From Archilochus colubris (taxonomy: Eukaryota > Chordata > Aves > Apodiformes > Trochilidae), in the NCBI GenBank assembly GCA_023079485.1, contig CM041084.1:133454792-133518791 (forward strand): 64,000 nucleotides of DNA. The letters run 5' to 3'. The notes under the pieces were generated by a model. It was not told the origin of the DNA. It saw nothing but the letters and a program-made list of their open reading frames with translations, and did not search any database. This document shows positions 48,211-60,060 of this stretch, piece by piece. Every line of letters begins with the position of its first letter. Within the stretch, counting starts at the first letter, position 1. A program made the position numbers and the translations under genes.

Positions 48211-49950
48211 TTAACTGAAACCCAGACAATATTCTCTTGTACTTGAAGGTACAAAACTAGATTTCCTTTGACAAAAAATGGAAGTTTATGTATTGGGTTG
48301 CAGAGATTATGTAAAAGAAAGATGGACAGAGCACAAATACAGGAAGATAACAGGAAAATTGATGACTTTCTTGCTGAGAGAGATACAGATGAGCCTGAAC
48401 TGTACTATCTGCAATGGAGCAAATGTTGGGATTTTGTGCTAGTATACACCCTCAACACAGAGAGGATGCATAATCCAGAGAGTGAGGACAAGTCTGAGAA
48501 TCAAAACTGGAGGTCAGATACCAAACTTTGTCCCAGACTGCTAATCACAAGCTTATCCTGCACCTCCTTTTCCTCTTCTACCCTGTGTCAGTTTTGCTCA
48601 TTTGAACCCTTCAAAAGAAGTCTGCTATTTTTACCACTGCCCATGTGTACAGCAGTAGAGACACACACTGTGTAGCACTAGGTGGCCTACAGGTTCTGTT
48701 CACCTAAATGTAAGATTCTGTAGATTTGCTTCTCAATTTCACAGCAAACAAATTGCACTGAAGCAGTTCATACTTTTATGCTTCTACAACAATCTCTACT
48801 AAAAAAAAAATTAAAATAAGGCAAACCACAGTATACTTTAACCAAAGTCAGCTTTATAAAGAAATAGCTACTTTAAACACTACAAAAGTGTTGTGGACAT
48901 TTCTCATTTGACTTTCCAGCAACAGCTACAAATGTTTCCTAAAAAAAGCAAGAAATCATGATCCACTGTCATCTCAGCATCACTGAGCACTACCATAGTG
49001 CGCTGAGAAATACAGTCAGAAGCCAAAGCATCTGTCAAGAGGCACCATTTCAATCAGATGCTTTAAATTTTAACTCCCATACTGCCATAGTATTAACTTT
49101 TTCACAGTGTAATACTGCTTACCATTTACATAAAACAGGGATTTATATTTTATTAGCTTTGTCATTGATGCACACATGTATTAACCAAGAGTTTTACATG
49201 TGGAAAGACTAACAAGGAAAGCAACCTCTCTGACTTCCTCTTACCTGAGGCAGATTTCCCAGACCAAACCATGTCAGGCATACAACACAGACACAAAAAG
49301 GCTGTCTGCCCAAGCATAATTAGTAGTTTCTGAACATCTTACAAATCACCAAGAAAGATGCATGCAGGCCAGGTATCTTTTTGATGGTTCAGGCAAGGAA
49401 CCCAAGATGAAGAACTGCTCTGTCATCAGTTGTTGACACAGGAGTAGAGCCCAATAGCAAAGGCACAGGACTACCCAACACCAAAGGGTGTCTTGCCTTG
49501 GATATCCCTCAGAAAATCAATTCTCCTCACAAGAAACCACTCAAACAAACACAGAAGAGAAGACTGACTATTCTGGAGAAGACCACCGCCTAAGAAGGCT
49601 CCTGATGAAAGTATTCCATGAGGTCAGATAAATAAGCAAACACCCTAAGAAATGTTCTTTGGTTTTAGGTCCCTTCAAAACAGTGAAGCCTCTCAAATTG
49701 GAGGCCATTTACAAGTATTTTCCGATAACTGGCAATAGCTTTAACTAATATAAACCCAGGTGGCTCCTGTGTTGCTCTGCTGGGAACACAACCTAAAGTA
49801 CCTTGGGTGCACTGCACCACTGATCCTGTAAAGTCATACTTACTCTTGCTGAGTCAAAACTGATTCCATGACCACTGTGTTAACAGCATGCATGGCACTT
49901 CATGCACTAGTTGGGCATAGTGATAGATTTTTTTTTTTTTTGGGTGGGGG
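48211..49950. other. Intronic DNA without recognised element
   Basis: A 135-codon plus-strand frame (48268-48675) has no domain, no flanking splice signal of note and a composition like the surrounding intron. I judge it a chance frame. Confidence 0.5.
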
Positions 49951-50020
49951 TGCCGACAGTTGGATGTGGTGATCTTAGAGGTCTTTCCCAACCATGATAA
50001 TTCTGTGTGTGACTCTGTGT
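49951..50020 (+). mobile_element. CR1 LINE 3' terminal stub
   Basis: Only the last 70 bases remain: AGTTGGATGTGGTGATCTTA, GAGGTCTTTCCCAACCATGA and a TGATAATTCTGTGTGTGACTC tail. A T13 run and a G-rich patch precede it at 49928-49950. Confidence 0.75.
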
Positions 50021-53000
50021 ATAAAACTAAACCTAAAATACTGAACTACCTGTAATGAAAAGCCAAAAAACATTTCTGCTCATGAAGGGAAATTCAGGAC
50101 AGATTTTGCTCTGACATCCTGAATTCAGAGGTTATGTTGTAAGCAGGGCCAGCGCTCCAGGGCTTCACTTCAGTGGGGATCCTTTAGTACTGTCTCAACA
50201 AAGTGAAAAATTATGAGACTTTAGTTTCCATTCAAAAGCATCACAGCTGCATACTTGTCAATGGAATCACTAGGTGAGTCTGTAGATTTCAAATGAAAAT
50301 ATATCACACCTACCAACATTTTTGTAGTAATTTGAGAAAGAAAGAAGAGCAACTCAGTAAGTGTTGCTGTTTCAGTGTTTTCCAATTTGCCCAGCAAGTT
50401 TTAGCATGGACTCACTGGGAGTTGTCAGGGCTGCTCTACATGTGCAGCTTAATCTGTGCATGCACAACAGCCATTTGTCTGATGTGGCTAGTTTGGGGGT
50501 TTTTTGGTATTTCAAAGGTGGCAACCATACGGCTGAAAAGACCATACATGAGTGCAGAGCATATATTCATCTGTAACATATTTCAGCCAGGGCTTCAACT
50601 CAAAAAAGGAAAATAATATGTCTGGATCAGGAAGTTTATATTTTGTCGCATCACTGCAATTATCTAACTCAGATACTGCTGTCCCTTTGCAGTGTAAATC
50701 AGTACATGTTTCCCTGGATATACAAAAAGGCACAGACATTGTCCTGATTGCTGCACATGGTGTACTTGGGAGTTAGTGCTCATACAACTTCACAGTGATT
50801 TTTAAAAAAGCACCGGTTTAGGCAGTACCTAAAAGCCAACATCACAAACACTATTTATCTTTTAGGCCCCTTTCTCTGTTTCACTACATCTATGTTTGGG
50901 TCTGGTTTTCATCAAGATGGAGAAAATCTTGACAATTCTCAAAAAAAAAAAACCATATAAAAGTTTCTGCAAGGTAAAGTTGAGACTTGTAATCCCTAAA
51001 CCATATGCTCTGGATTATTTTTAGATTTACATTTTTTAAATCCTAAAAAACAAAAATTAGCTTTTGAAAACAGATAATCAAACTAGAAGGATTTTCTTGG
51101 TTTGGATCTATGTTAAATGTATGTGAGATTTGCTGTTACCCTCTTCATAATTTAATTAGAGTGTTTATTTTGAAATGTAATTACAGAACTGCAGGACTCT
51201 TCTAAATATTACTTGTAGTTACTTACACTTTCCTTCTTAGTCATACAAACACCATCCCATAAAACCAAAACAAAAGGAATGACAGCAGATATTTTTGCTT
51301 CCTAAAATGACAAAGTCAAGTACTTAACTTTAGTGAAATTAGTATTTCAAAAAGAAAAGTGTAGCTGTTTCATTACTGCATGCCAAAATTTGCAAACTGC
51401 CTGCTATCAAAAGATGTTTCTCCTATTACAGGGAAGCAAAGAGCATGAACATTTTTCACACTGCTCATCAGCTGTACCTAAAATGCCAGTTACTTCTCTG
51501 CTTTCCCTTAAAAAAAATAAATCACCTCTTCACAGCTTGTATACTCAAGTCCCAAAAACAAGAGAAAGGCCAGGAATTTTAATTACCAGTCTTCTGCATG
51601 CTATCACCTAAAAAGAAATTTGAAGTTGCAACTTCACATTGAAGCACATTTAAGCAGCTGCATCAAAATAGAGTAAGATTAAAGCACAGAAGATACATTC
51701 ACTGGAGCATTGCATGCATGAGTGTTTAAGTACAAACACAGGGCTGAGGCAGTGTGAACTGTACAGCTCCAGAAAATGGCAGCATCTGCTCTATGAATCA
51801 CAGTTTGATAAATAAAGGTCAGAGATGTGTATGGCTTTGAAATCAAGGTGCGAAGTGGGAGCAATCCCAAAGCAGAGAAATATGGCTAAGGTCTCAAACC
51901 CTGTAGTTTCAGAGACAGATCTATAGAGGAAAGTATTGTGGTACTCCATCATTTTAGATAGGTTACAGTCATCATTTCCAGTCCATGGTCAGAGCATCAG
52001 CTTTCACATCAAACAAGCGTTCTGAATTCTGATTACGTACAAACACCAGATTCTTGTAATTCCTCCTCTCCCCCACCTCCACTGCATGAAGAGGAGATAG
52101 AAGAAATCATGGCATTGGAAAGGTGACACTAATTAAAATGTCTGTCAGATGCAGCCTTTCACTCTGGTTTCTGCTATGCTCAGCTCGGTGTTGCACCATT
52201 GTTTGCTTTTTGGGGAGCATACAATGTAGAGACCACCACCCTGATCCCTGTTGACTTCTTTTCTCCACTTAGTTTTGAAAAAGTATGGGTGAAAATTGGT
52301 GAGAACTGTCCATATCATGGTAAACCCTCTAAGAAATGCAACTGCCAAATACAGAGAAATGTTGCTGCATCACATTACTCTCAAGACAGGCTCACATTAT
52401 CTTACCTCCCACAGATATATCAAGTTCAACAATTACAAAAATAAACCCTGGTCAATATGTAAGACCTGGATGAACAAAGTCAACATGTAAAGAGGAGAAC
52501 TCTATGACCCAAACTCTGCATCTGCTCAGCAACAAGACTCACTTGGCACTACTTCCTAAAATGTATTAGTCCAAATTAAAATATAAAAAAGTCCTACCAC
52601 TAGACTATTCCATGCTTTACACCAAAAATTACTTGACAAGATATTTTAAAAGTTTTAAATATTGGCTCAAAAAGGGACAGAGTTAACTCTGCATGCACAG
52701 GGTGACTTTGCAGAACCCAACAGATCCTTCCCAAAGCACGGCATGTGCTAAACAAGTACTACAAAGACAATGAGTACACAAACCATGGCAGCACCTAATT
52801 TTGGTACCTAAAACACTTCATGATGAAAGGATCAAGCTGTTAGATTTGTGCATTATTAACAGCCAACATGTATGAAGTCATGCTTTTCACTCAGAAAAGG
52901 ATTAGCAAATACTTGGAGCCTAGACAAACACAGAAGGTTCTCCAACTGTGCTTGAACAAAACTTTGAGGTGAAAAGAGAGGGCACGCCTGAGTAATTTAA

Positions 53001-56000
53001 TTTAGTATTAAAAATATCTGAAACTAAATAAATCTCTAATATAAGAAAAGGTATACGTTTCAAGGACTGCATCTGTTAAAGTTGATATAATTTTAATAAA
53101 AGGTCAGAATATTGGCTGTGGTAGATCCCTTCTCCTTTGGAGTTATTTCAGCTGTTTAGCTAGCAATGAAGATGTGTACATCTGAACTACACTTCTACTG
53201 TAGATAGAGGCAATCAAGTAATCTTTAATATTTATTGACTTTGGGATGTGGTTTATAGGATCAAAAGCAGGTATCTACTGTAGGATGAGTTAACTACCAG
53301 CAGCTTCATGGACTGTGCTGAGTACCACTACATAAGTTATAAGAGAAAATGAAGACATTTATGTTGCAGATATTTACATGTAGTCACATGAATCCCACCC
53401 CTGGAGTTTATAAGCAAGAATGTATTTTTGGCAAGGGTTGTTATGGTCAGCTTTAAGCTTCTGAGTTTGATGTACAGTGCACTGGGAAAAATCTGCAACC
53501 TGTGATGATCTTCAGGTTTGACTAGACAGTCCCCTATAATCTATGGTTAGCTAAGATTTTTTTTTTGTTTTTATAAATAGCCAGATGATGAGAAATGAAA
53601 TGCAGACCTCCATGGGACAGTCAGACTCTTAGCAGAAGTAGCAAGGGAAAATAAAAAGGGAAAAAGAAAAAAAAAAAAAAAAGGAAAGAACAAAGAAATA
53701 GCTTACAGAAAAACTATTGTTTATTTCTTTATGCCTTGAATTCTGATAGTGAACACAACTTCCACTTTCCAGTTTTTAAATAATGTCATATTTTTCATTA
53801 AGAGCTGCTTATGTAAACACCACCATGCTAGCATACTTTGCCATGGTAATTATGCTGCTTTGTATACTGTAAATGATACATTGAAGTGAGAAACTGCATT
53901 CTTGCTGTTATCATCTTTGCTTCCCCATATTAGTATACAACCTCACTTCTGGTATTTGTCATGCATTTTGAACAGCTCTAGTAACAGATTTCAGCCAAGC
54001 TTTGGATAGCACACATTCCCTCCAAAAGGAAAATATCAAACAGACCCAAGTTTATCAAACAGTCAAATATAGGTCCTTCATCACACTGCAAATCTTCCTG
54101 CAGGTTTTAATGCAAAATAATACAATAATATACTTAGAAGGTCTGGCCAGACATAGCCATATAGACCAGTATCCTAACTCCAAGTGTCCTGTCTGAGGGA
54201 TGGATACAGACATGGAAAAGCATACATACTCTGCTAGCACATGCTTCCAGTTTTCATTTTCCACAATAATGGGCCAGGACACACCTAAGGGTGTCAGATG
54301 CACATGACTTGCTGCAGTCAATCTTGCCTGGCCTCTGGTTGCTCAAGAAGGTCACTTACATGACAAGCACAAAGGGATAACAAAGGAAACCTATCTCAAG
54401 AAACTGGATCAAGCACCTAAACTGAGGTGTCTGTTTTTATGATGAATCCTGCCCTTGGTGTTTTGAGCATCTCTTCTTCAAATCTTCACAGTCTAAAGCG
54501 CCAGTTAGCCTCAGGAACACTGAATCAGTAGCTAGGTTGGTATTCAGTCATTCACAAATAGATTTTTGACTTCTGCTAATATTTTAGCTTAAATTAAGAA
54601 ATTTTCTCAGACTTACTGGATAATAGGGCATGAGTATCCAAACTTCTCAATGGTTACAGTTTTATAGGGTTCTCACATTGCTAACAATGTGTATATAAAG
54701 AAAGTCTAATAATTAGCTACCCTAAGTAGTAAGGGGCTAGGGAACAGAAAGCAGCCTCCAAAGCTTCACTACTGTCACAAGTAGCTGGGGAGTTATTTCA
54801 GAAAGTGTTGACATGTCTTGGTTCTTTTACAAATACTGTTACAAGCATTTAATGTAACACCTGAGGAAAATAAGTATTTCAAAGCACAGCTTCCTCACAA
54901 GATTTTAAACTTTAACCTGCAAACAAGAAGTTAACTGTCCTCCAAATATAAAACACATTTCAAGTTTGAAGAGAGGAGGATGAAATGGGTAAAATTCCTC
55001 TTTTGTACTTAGCATCATGCTTGTAAAAGCTGCTATGGTACTTACTTCAATCAAGTATTTCCAGCACAGATTCCTTTTCCCTAATGCCCAAATCCTCAAT
55101 CTTTCCCAAAGCATGACCACACAATCCAACTGAGACAGGTTTCAGGATTATCCCTGTTCCAGGTAAGTATCTAGTTACAAAAGCTAAATCACAGTCCCCA
55201 GTATCTGAACAGGTTTTTCTTCTAGTTGAAAATGTAACAGCTTCCTACATTAATAACTGGTTTGTGGTCAATATTCCTATCTTATTATATGAAGGTACAG
55301 ATTTTATTAATGTAATTTTGATTCCAGCTACTGTGTTCCTCCATATATATATATAACACTCCTATCAACACCATACAAGGAGCTACAGTAAGCTCAGAGC
55401 AATACTTGAAATTTCCTTTTCTAGGCACTCCTCCTATGGAAATGCCTGTGGTTATTTTACCATCATCACTGTCAATTACTGTTCAGTCATTGCCACAGAT
55501 ATTTCCCCTTTCTTTATGTACATCTAATACAGAGTTTGAGCATCCATGAATGAGTATGCACCTTAGCTCCTTGAATTAAATAGTTAAGTGTTTGACACCC
55601 AAAATTTTTCCTTTGAGTTCTTAGATATAGGTAGCTTCCAATTTCCCAGTGTCAATATTATTCCAACGCTGGAACACTTTTTCACTCGGTCACACCAGCT
55701 CCAGAGATCCTCCAAGTAGTACAATTAAATCCTCTCATCAGTGCAGATGCTGCTGTCACATTGACTTTTTTGTCAGGGAATTTCATTAGCATCTAATTTT
55801 TGACAGCTCTTAACAGTGAATCCTATATTGGTTTCTGTCAATGCTTTTGCAGAACACCATCACTCCTAGTGGTAAACCAGCCCAACAAACTTCATTTCTA
55901 TATGCTCTCATTTTGATCTTAGGTACCCTTTTGGGAAAGTTGTTCTTACCATGTCTCAAAGACATGGAAAAAAACACCGATCTTTCAAGCACATGAATAT

Positions 56001-57926
56001 AATGTTCAGTGAAATGATAAGCTATGAATCTGCTTATCTAGTAGTGACTTCTAAGGGAAAATCTTAATTAAAGATGAAAATGTTCATTTCAATGAACAAG
56101 CAAGTAGATATCCAATAGAAATGCCAAATCAAGTCATATAACTAAACAAGAAAGGGAAAGGAAGTGCTTGTATTTAGGCTCAGCCAGCTGTGAGATCACA
56201 TCACTGACCTTTAAGCTATGTAGCCCTTAAATAAGTTTTAGAATATCTTCTGCAGGAAAGGCAAGTAATCATAATTACCTGCTCAGGACAAAGACTTCCA
56301 AACAGAGATTTTTTCTGGAGTGTTTCAAGGGAAATAAAGTTCTGCTCTGAGCCAACTAGGCAAAGAAATATTCCAATGAGCTGTAAAAGCAGCTAAGGGC
56401 TCCAATGAATTAGAGACTCTGTGTATTGTAATGCATTTACTGAACAATTTTTAACAAAGTGACATTGACTAACAAAACACAAATCAGTGCCAGGTAAGAA
56501 CCACATTCTAAACCTTTATTTTTTCATTCCATTTCTACTGCCATGTAGCACATGTTTCGTTTGGGAAAGGGTTGAAATAGAAAGAGAATGAAGAAATCTG
56601 GGGATGTCGCCCCAGATTTACTAAACTCTTGTTTACTGCTCTACATCAGCTACAAAACCACACAAACTCTAATACAGGTTTTACTGCACAATAATACAAG
56701 TTCACTGTACATTTAGCTGCTTTAAAAAAGAAAAAACAACTACACACGATATTAGCCCGTGATTCCAGACTGAATGCAATTGATTTCTACCACACAAGAG
56801 ACTTAATATATGCCAAAAACTTTATTTCATTAAGAAAATGATATTATGGAGCATCTGAGATCATGAAACAGACAAAACAGAATGCCAGAGAAATTTTAAC
56901 TGCCAGTACCCCACAGTGAATGCCTGATTATTTGCAGATGGGGTATGGAAAAATTGTGAAATTATTGGAATTTTGGGTCCTGTACGAAAGCATTACTTCA
57001 GACTGGATGTGTCATGGCAAATGTCTATTATAATTTGAATGCATTCTTAGATTTTGCATTCAGTGCTTAGAACTGGCTATGCTTACTTCTTTAGACTTAT
57101 TAACTGAAAAAGACTGCATTCTTCCAAGTGCAAAACAAAACCCTTAGGTGATAGCACAAAACAGCACCAGTAAGTCAACTGTCAATAATGACATTATTTA
57201 TCCAATAACTAAACTAAAAACTAATTTAAATCAATCTCCTTTGGAAAAGCCAACTGTTCAACAAGCACAACAATTGATCTAGGATCAATCAGCAAACATG
57301 AGATCAATTAAAACCAGCTTAAGTTTCTGTAGGAGGACAATTCACACAACTGAGTTAGATGTCTATTCATTTCAGTACTCCCACAATGCAATCCTTAAGC
57401 TCTGTTGTAAAGCAGAAATACCACTATCACCCTCCGCTGTCTAGCCAGCACTCTAAGTAGTTCCACATTTAATTAAAGACACAGTATAGCCTTTGTTAGC
57501 ACAGATAGTCTGGTCACTTTAAAGGACTGCTATCGTTTTAGCCACACACACAAAAATTAAATTCTGGAAACCATCTGCTGAAAAACCATCAAAACTAAAT
57601 TGCTTTACAATTTTTTTTGCACCAACTTTGAAAGTGACATGTGTGTGAAAGCAGAGACTGTTTTCCTTCCAGTTTTATTACTATTTGTGCTGGCTTATCG
57701 CTGGAGATATTAACTCCCCCTCCTTCCAAATAACTGCATTAAAAGTGCAATTCTTTCAGAAATGCGAATTTCTCAGCAGCTGAGACACCTGATTTTCAGC
57801 TCGCTTTAGAAATGGGGAGGTGATATCTGGCTGATAAAATAATATGGAAAAGGATTTCAAAAATATTCCAAATACGTGGATAATAAAAGGATTTTACACT
57901 GAAGTTGTATCATCTCCACCACCACC
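50021..57926. other. Intronic DNA, transposon-poor
   Basis: Nearly 8 kb leading to the promoter in which I recognise no transposon. Homopolymers occur at about 50941 and 53662. The patches 53780-53930, 56310-56480 and 57640-57850 look information-rich (FOX-like TGTAAACA at 53812; TATCGCTGGAGATATTAA near 57697) and are candidates for regulatory DNA, not tested here. Confidence 0.4.
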
Positions 57927-58012
57927 CCAAAAAAAAAACAGAAAACAAAAAACAAACAAACCAACAACAACAAAAAACCCAACAACAACCAAAAACAAAA
58001 AACAAAACCACC
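57927..58012. repeat. AAC/AAAAC low-complexity tract beside the CpG island
   Basis: About 85 bases made of A-runs with CAACAACAA units. On the sense strand of RSPO2 it reads as T-runs with GTTGTTG. It sits about 1 kb into the intron, at the edge where GC content jumps. Confidence 0.85.
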
Positions 58013-58985
58013 CTCACAGCCAGCCAGCCCTGACAGCCGGGGAAGAGCTGTAGTAACCTTTTTGTCCACATGGGTGCTGTACTGGCACATTTCACAGCTC
58101 CGACTCCTAACTCTGGTTAGGAGCATCTTAGGAAAAGAGATGAAACCCTAACGCACCTTTTCTCTCTTTTTCCTCCAAAAGGCTCTGCAGGGTTTGAGCA
58201 AACATTGGCGGCGGGGAATGCTCCTAAGCGCTGGGGAAGGCGCGGTTGGCTCCTCCGCCGCTCTCCCGCGGGCTGAGCCCCCGCACTGGGAGAGCGGCCG
58301 GGGGTGCCGGCACCGCGGGCTGGGAGGGGGGAAAGCCACCGTTCTGCCTCGGAAACCCGCTCACCCTAAAGACGGTCCAAGGCGGACAGCCTCCGACACC
58401 GCCCCACGGACACGCGAGACTCAGTAGCGCGGGCTAACATCCACCCTCCGGCTGCTGGGGGACTCTCCCTCCGGCTGCTGGGAGCTGCTTGCCGAGGTAC
58501 GGCGGCGAAACCGGCCTCTTCTCCCGGTAGTTGCGGCCGAGGGCCAGCCTGCAGCTGCTGGCAGCCCGTCCAGCCGCGGGAAGCTGCCAGCGAGACCCGC
58601 GGCTCTGCCGGCCCTGGGGGTGAGGGCAGCGGAGGGCTGCTACCGCTAGATATCCTCGTCCCCGACAGCTCCACGCGGGTCGTGGGGCAGCCGTGCCACT
58701 CCGCGCGGTCCTTTCCCACCAGAGCTGACGTCCACGCCGTTTGTCCCGCTCCCGGTCCGGCCTCCAGAGCAGGAGGACGGTGGACAGCCCCGAGTGAGAG
58801 GATCACCGCGCCGGCACGGTCACGCACCCCGAGGCTCGCTGCCGGCGCCTCACCTGCCGGGGATGTCCCTTCATTGGCGGGGAGGAGACGGTCCCGCCAT
58901 CCTCCGGCAGCCCCCTCCTGCCCCGCAAGCAGTTCTGCTCGCCACCCCAGGCGGGCGTCCCGGGTGACCGGGCGACGGGACTCAC

Positions 58986-59079
58986 CTCTCTTGCTGCGTC
59001 TCCAGCGGCCGGCTTGGCAGTGGCCGTAATCCATACAGTTCAGGATAATCAAGGCAAAGGAGAAGAGGCGAAACTGCAT
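58986..59079 (-). CDS. RSPO2: R-spondin 2, first coding exon (signal peptide)
   Basis: This 94-base exon encodes residues 1-31 and the first base of codon 32. It starts MQFRLFSFALIILNCMDY, which I recognise as the RSPO2 signal peptide: a short basic n-region with Arg4, a hydrophobic core (residues 5-14) and a likely cleavage site near residues 21-22. A basic segment, RWRRSKR, closes the exon and ends in RSKR, a furin-type pattern. The ATG is the only one in frame with this peptide, and its context (CCCAG before, C after) is not a strong Kozak match. The donor AGAGAG/GTGAGT fits U1 well. The single G left over joins CT of the 6356-6544 exon to restore Ala32. Read-through of the donor gives a 237-codon open frame, which is an artefact of CpG-rich sequence. 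Confidence 0.95.
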
Positions 59080-59505
59080 CCTGGGCCACTGTGGTGGGGC
59101 AGCCTCCTCCGGCGGCAGCGAGGGGTGGCGGAGGCCGGCGGCCGGCTGCGTGAAGGGCAGCGAGCGGCCCCGGGCGAGGTAGGGGACCGGCGGAGCACCG
59201 CGGGGACCGGCAGGAGCTCACACGCCTCCTGCTCCCCTCCTCGGGCGCTGCGAACTCAGAACCGCTTCCAGCATCTCCCCTGCCTTGCAGGGAGAGAGAG
59301 GGGAAACGCTCGCCTCCTGGATTGCCCGGTCCTCCCCCTTCTCCGGCTCTCCCCGAGAAAGAAAAAAAGAAAAATTAAAACGCCCAGGTCGGGGCAGGAG
59401 CGGAACCCCAGAGCAGAGTCACCGCGAGCCCCAACTTTTTCCTCCAAGCGACCGCAAGCCGCCGACGAGCGCTGCCGCTGGCTCGACACCCCCGTGCGCC
59501 CCGGG
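59080..59505 (-). other. RSPO2: Presumed RSPO2 5' untranslated region
   Basis: This is the GC-rich stretch between the ATG and the TATA-like motif. Its exon structure is not resolved. The minus strand contains CTGCCCTTCACGCAG ending at 59146, which resembles a splice acceptor, so a separate non-coding first exon is possible, as I recall for mammalian RSPO2. Confidence 0.4.
59146..59160 (-). other. Possible splice acceptor in the RSPO2 5' UTR
   Basis: The minus strand reads CTGCCCTTCACGCAG/CCGGC. The pyrimidine tract is short and GC-rich, and I found no clear matching donor upstream in the island. This stays a weak call. Confidence 0.25.
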
Positions 59506-59531
59506 GACGGGCTGTCAGCCGCGGGAAAGCG

Positions 59532-59540
59532 CTATTTATC
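59532..59540 (-). promoter_or_regulatory. RSPO2: TATA-like motif of the RSPO2 promoter
   Basis: The minus strand reads CGGGATAAATAGCGC, an imperfect TATA box alone in GC-rich sequence. It would place a start site near 59500-59510, giving about 425-430 bases of leader if unspliced. It is supported only by position and motif. Confidence 0.35.
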
Positions 59541-59700
59541 CCGGCGCAGGGGCGCACCCCGCCCACACGCGCTCAGGTCGCGGGCACGGCGGGTCGAAGC
59601 CGCCCCCCCGACCTCCGCGGCGCGGCCCCGCGGCCATACCGCCCCGCCGCTGGGCCCGGAGAGCGGCTCCGCGTCCCGGGCCGGCCCCCCGCCGGCAGGC

Positions 59701-59735
59701 GCGGGCCGGGGCTCGGCGGGGCGGGCGGCGGGGGC
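59701..59735. promoter_or_regulatory. GC boxes and G-rich run upstream of RSPO2
   Basis: GGCGGGGCGGGCGGCGGGGG at 59714-59733 holds overlapping Sp1/KLF-type GC boxes and several G-runs of three or more. It lies about 200 bases upstream of the presumed start. Confidence 0.55.
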
Positions 59736-59764
59736 TCCTGGCCATATGCAGGCGGCAGGCGCGC

Positions 59765-59826
59765 CCGCCCCCCTCTCTTCCCCCCTCCCGCCCCTCCGCT
59801 CCCTCGCCCGCCTCCGTCCGCTCCTC
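59765..59826 (-). promoter_or_regulatory. Polypurine G-rich tract upstream of RSPO2
   Basis: The plus strand is almost all C and T (CCCTCTCTTCCCCCCTCCCG and on), so the RSPO2 sense strand is a purine tract with G-runs. It offers Sp1/MAZ-type sites and may adopt triplex or quadruplex structure. The distance to the presumed start is about 260-320 bases. Confidence 0.5.
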
Positions 59827-60060
59827 CTGTGCGGCGGGGCGAGGGCTGCTAGTCGGGGGGCAGCGGGGCCGTGCGGGCCTGGGGTGCGCAGGGGGTGCTG
59901 AGGCCGAGGCGTCCCGCAGCCCGGCCCTGGCGCCGCCTGGCTCCGCGCCCCCGCCCCCGCCGAGCTCCAGCGCCCGCCCGCCCCGGACCCCCGGAGGATG
60001 TGCTTGGAGGCTGTTCCTCGGCGGGCTTCTACTTCTCCCTGCAAAGGCTCCTCGTCGTTT

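Larger units (their letters stand above)
6545..58985 (-). other. RSPO2: RSPO2 52.4 kb intron between first and second coding exons
   Basis: The intron starts with GTGAGTCCC at 58985 and ends with TTTTCAG at 6545. It is phase 1 at both ends. Inside are nine CR1 fragments (six in the plus-strand half-count when the copy at 690 is included: plus at 14084, 18788, 35243, 43095 and 49951; minus at 11968, 20032, 23481 and 47408). It also has a solo LTR, two MIR-like SINEs, two pentanucleotide arrays, an (AT)n tract and many homopolymers. No further exon with coding signature is seen. A large first coding intron is known for vertebrate RSPO2 and often houses distal regulatory DNA. Confidence 0.92.
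58195..60010. promoter_or_regulatory. RSPO2: CpG island spanning the RSPO2 5' end
   Basis: GC content rises abruptly from AT-rich intron to dense GC with many CpG dinucleotides across about 1.8 kb, then falls back after about 60010. It encloses the signal-peptide exon, its donor, the presumed 5' UTR and the likely core promoter. Long open frames on both strands here (up to 320 codons) reflect the scarcity of stop codons in GC-rich DNA and have no domain. Confidence 0.92.

Noticed and set aside
48268..48675. 135-codon plus-strand frame
   Set aside because: No homology recognised, intron-like composition, and the start follows a CR1 end and a tandem duplication.
51950..52040. Possible MIR-like SINE head
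   Set aside because: Weak resemblance over one block only; no recognisable core or tail.
58366..59079. 237-codon minus-strand frame starting at the RSPO2 ATG
   Set aside because: Only the first 31 codons are real. The frame runs through a perfect GTGAGT donor into GC-rich intron, and the downstream exon at 6544 continues the protein.
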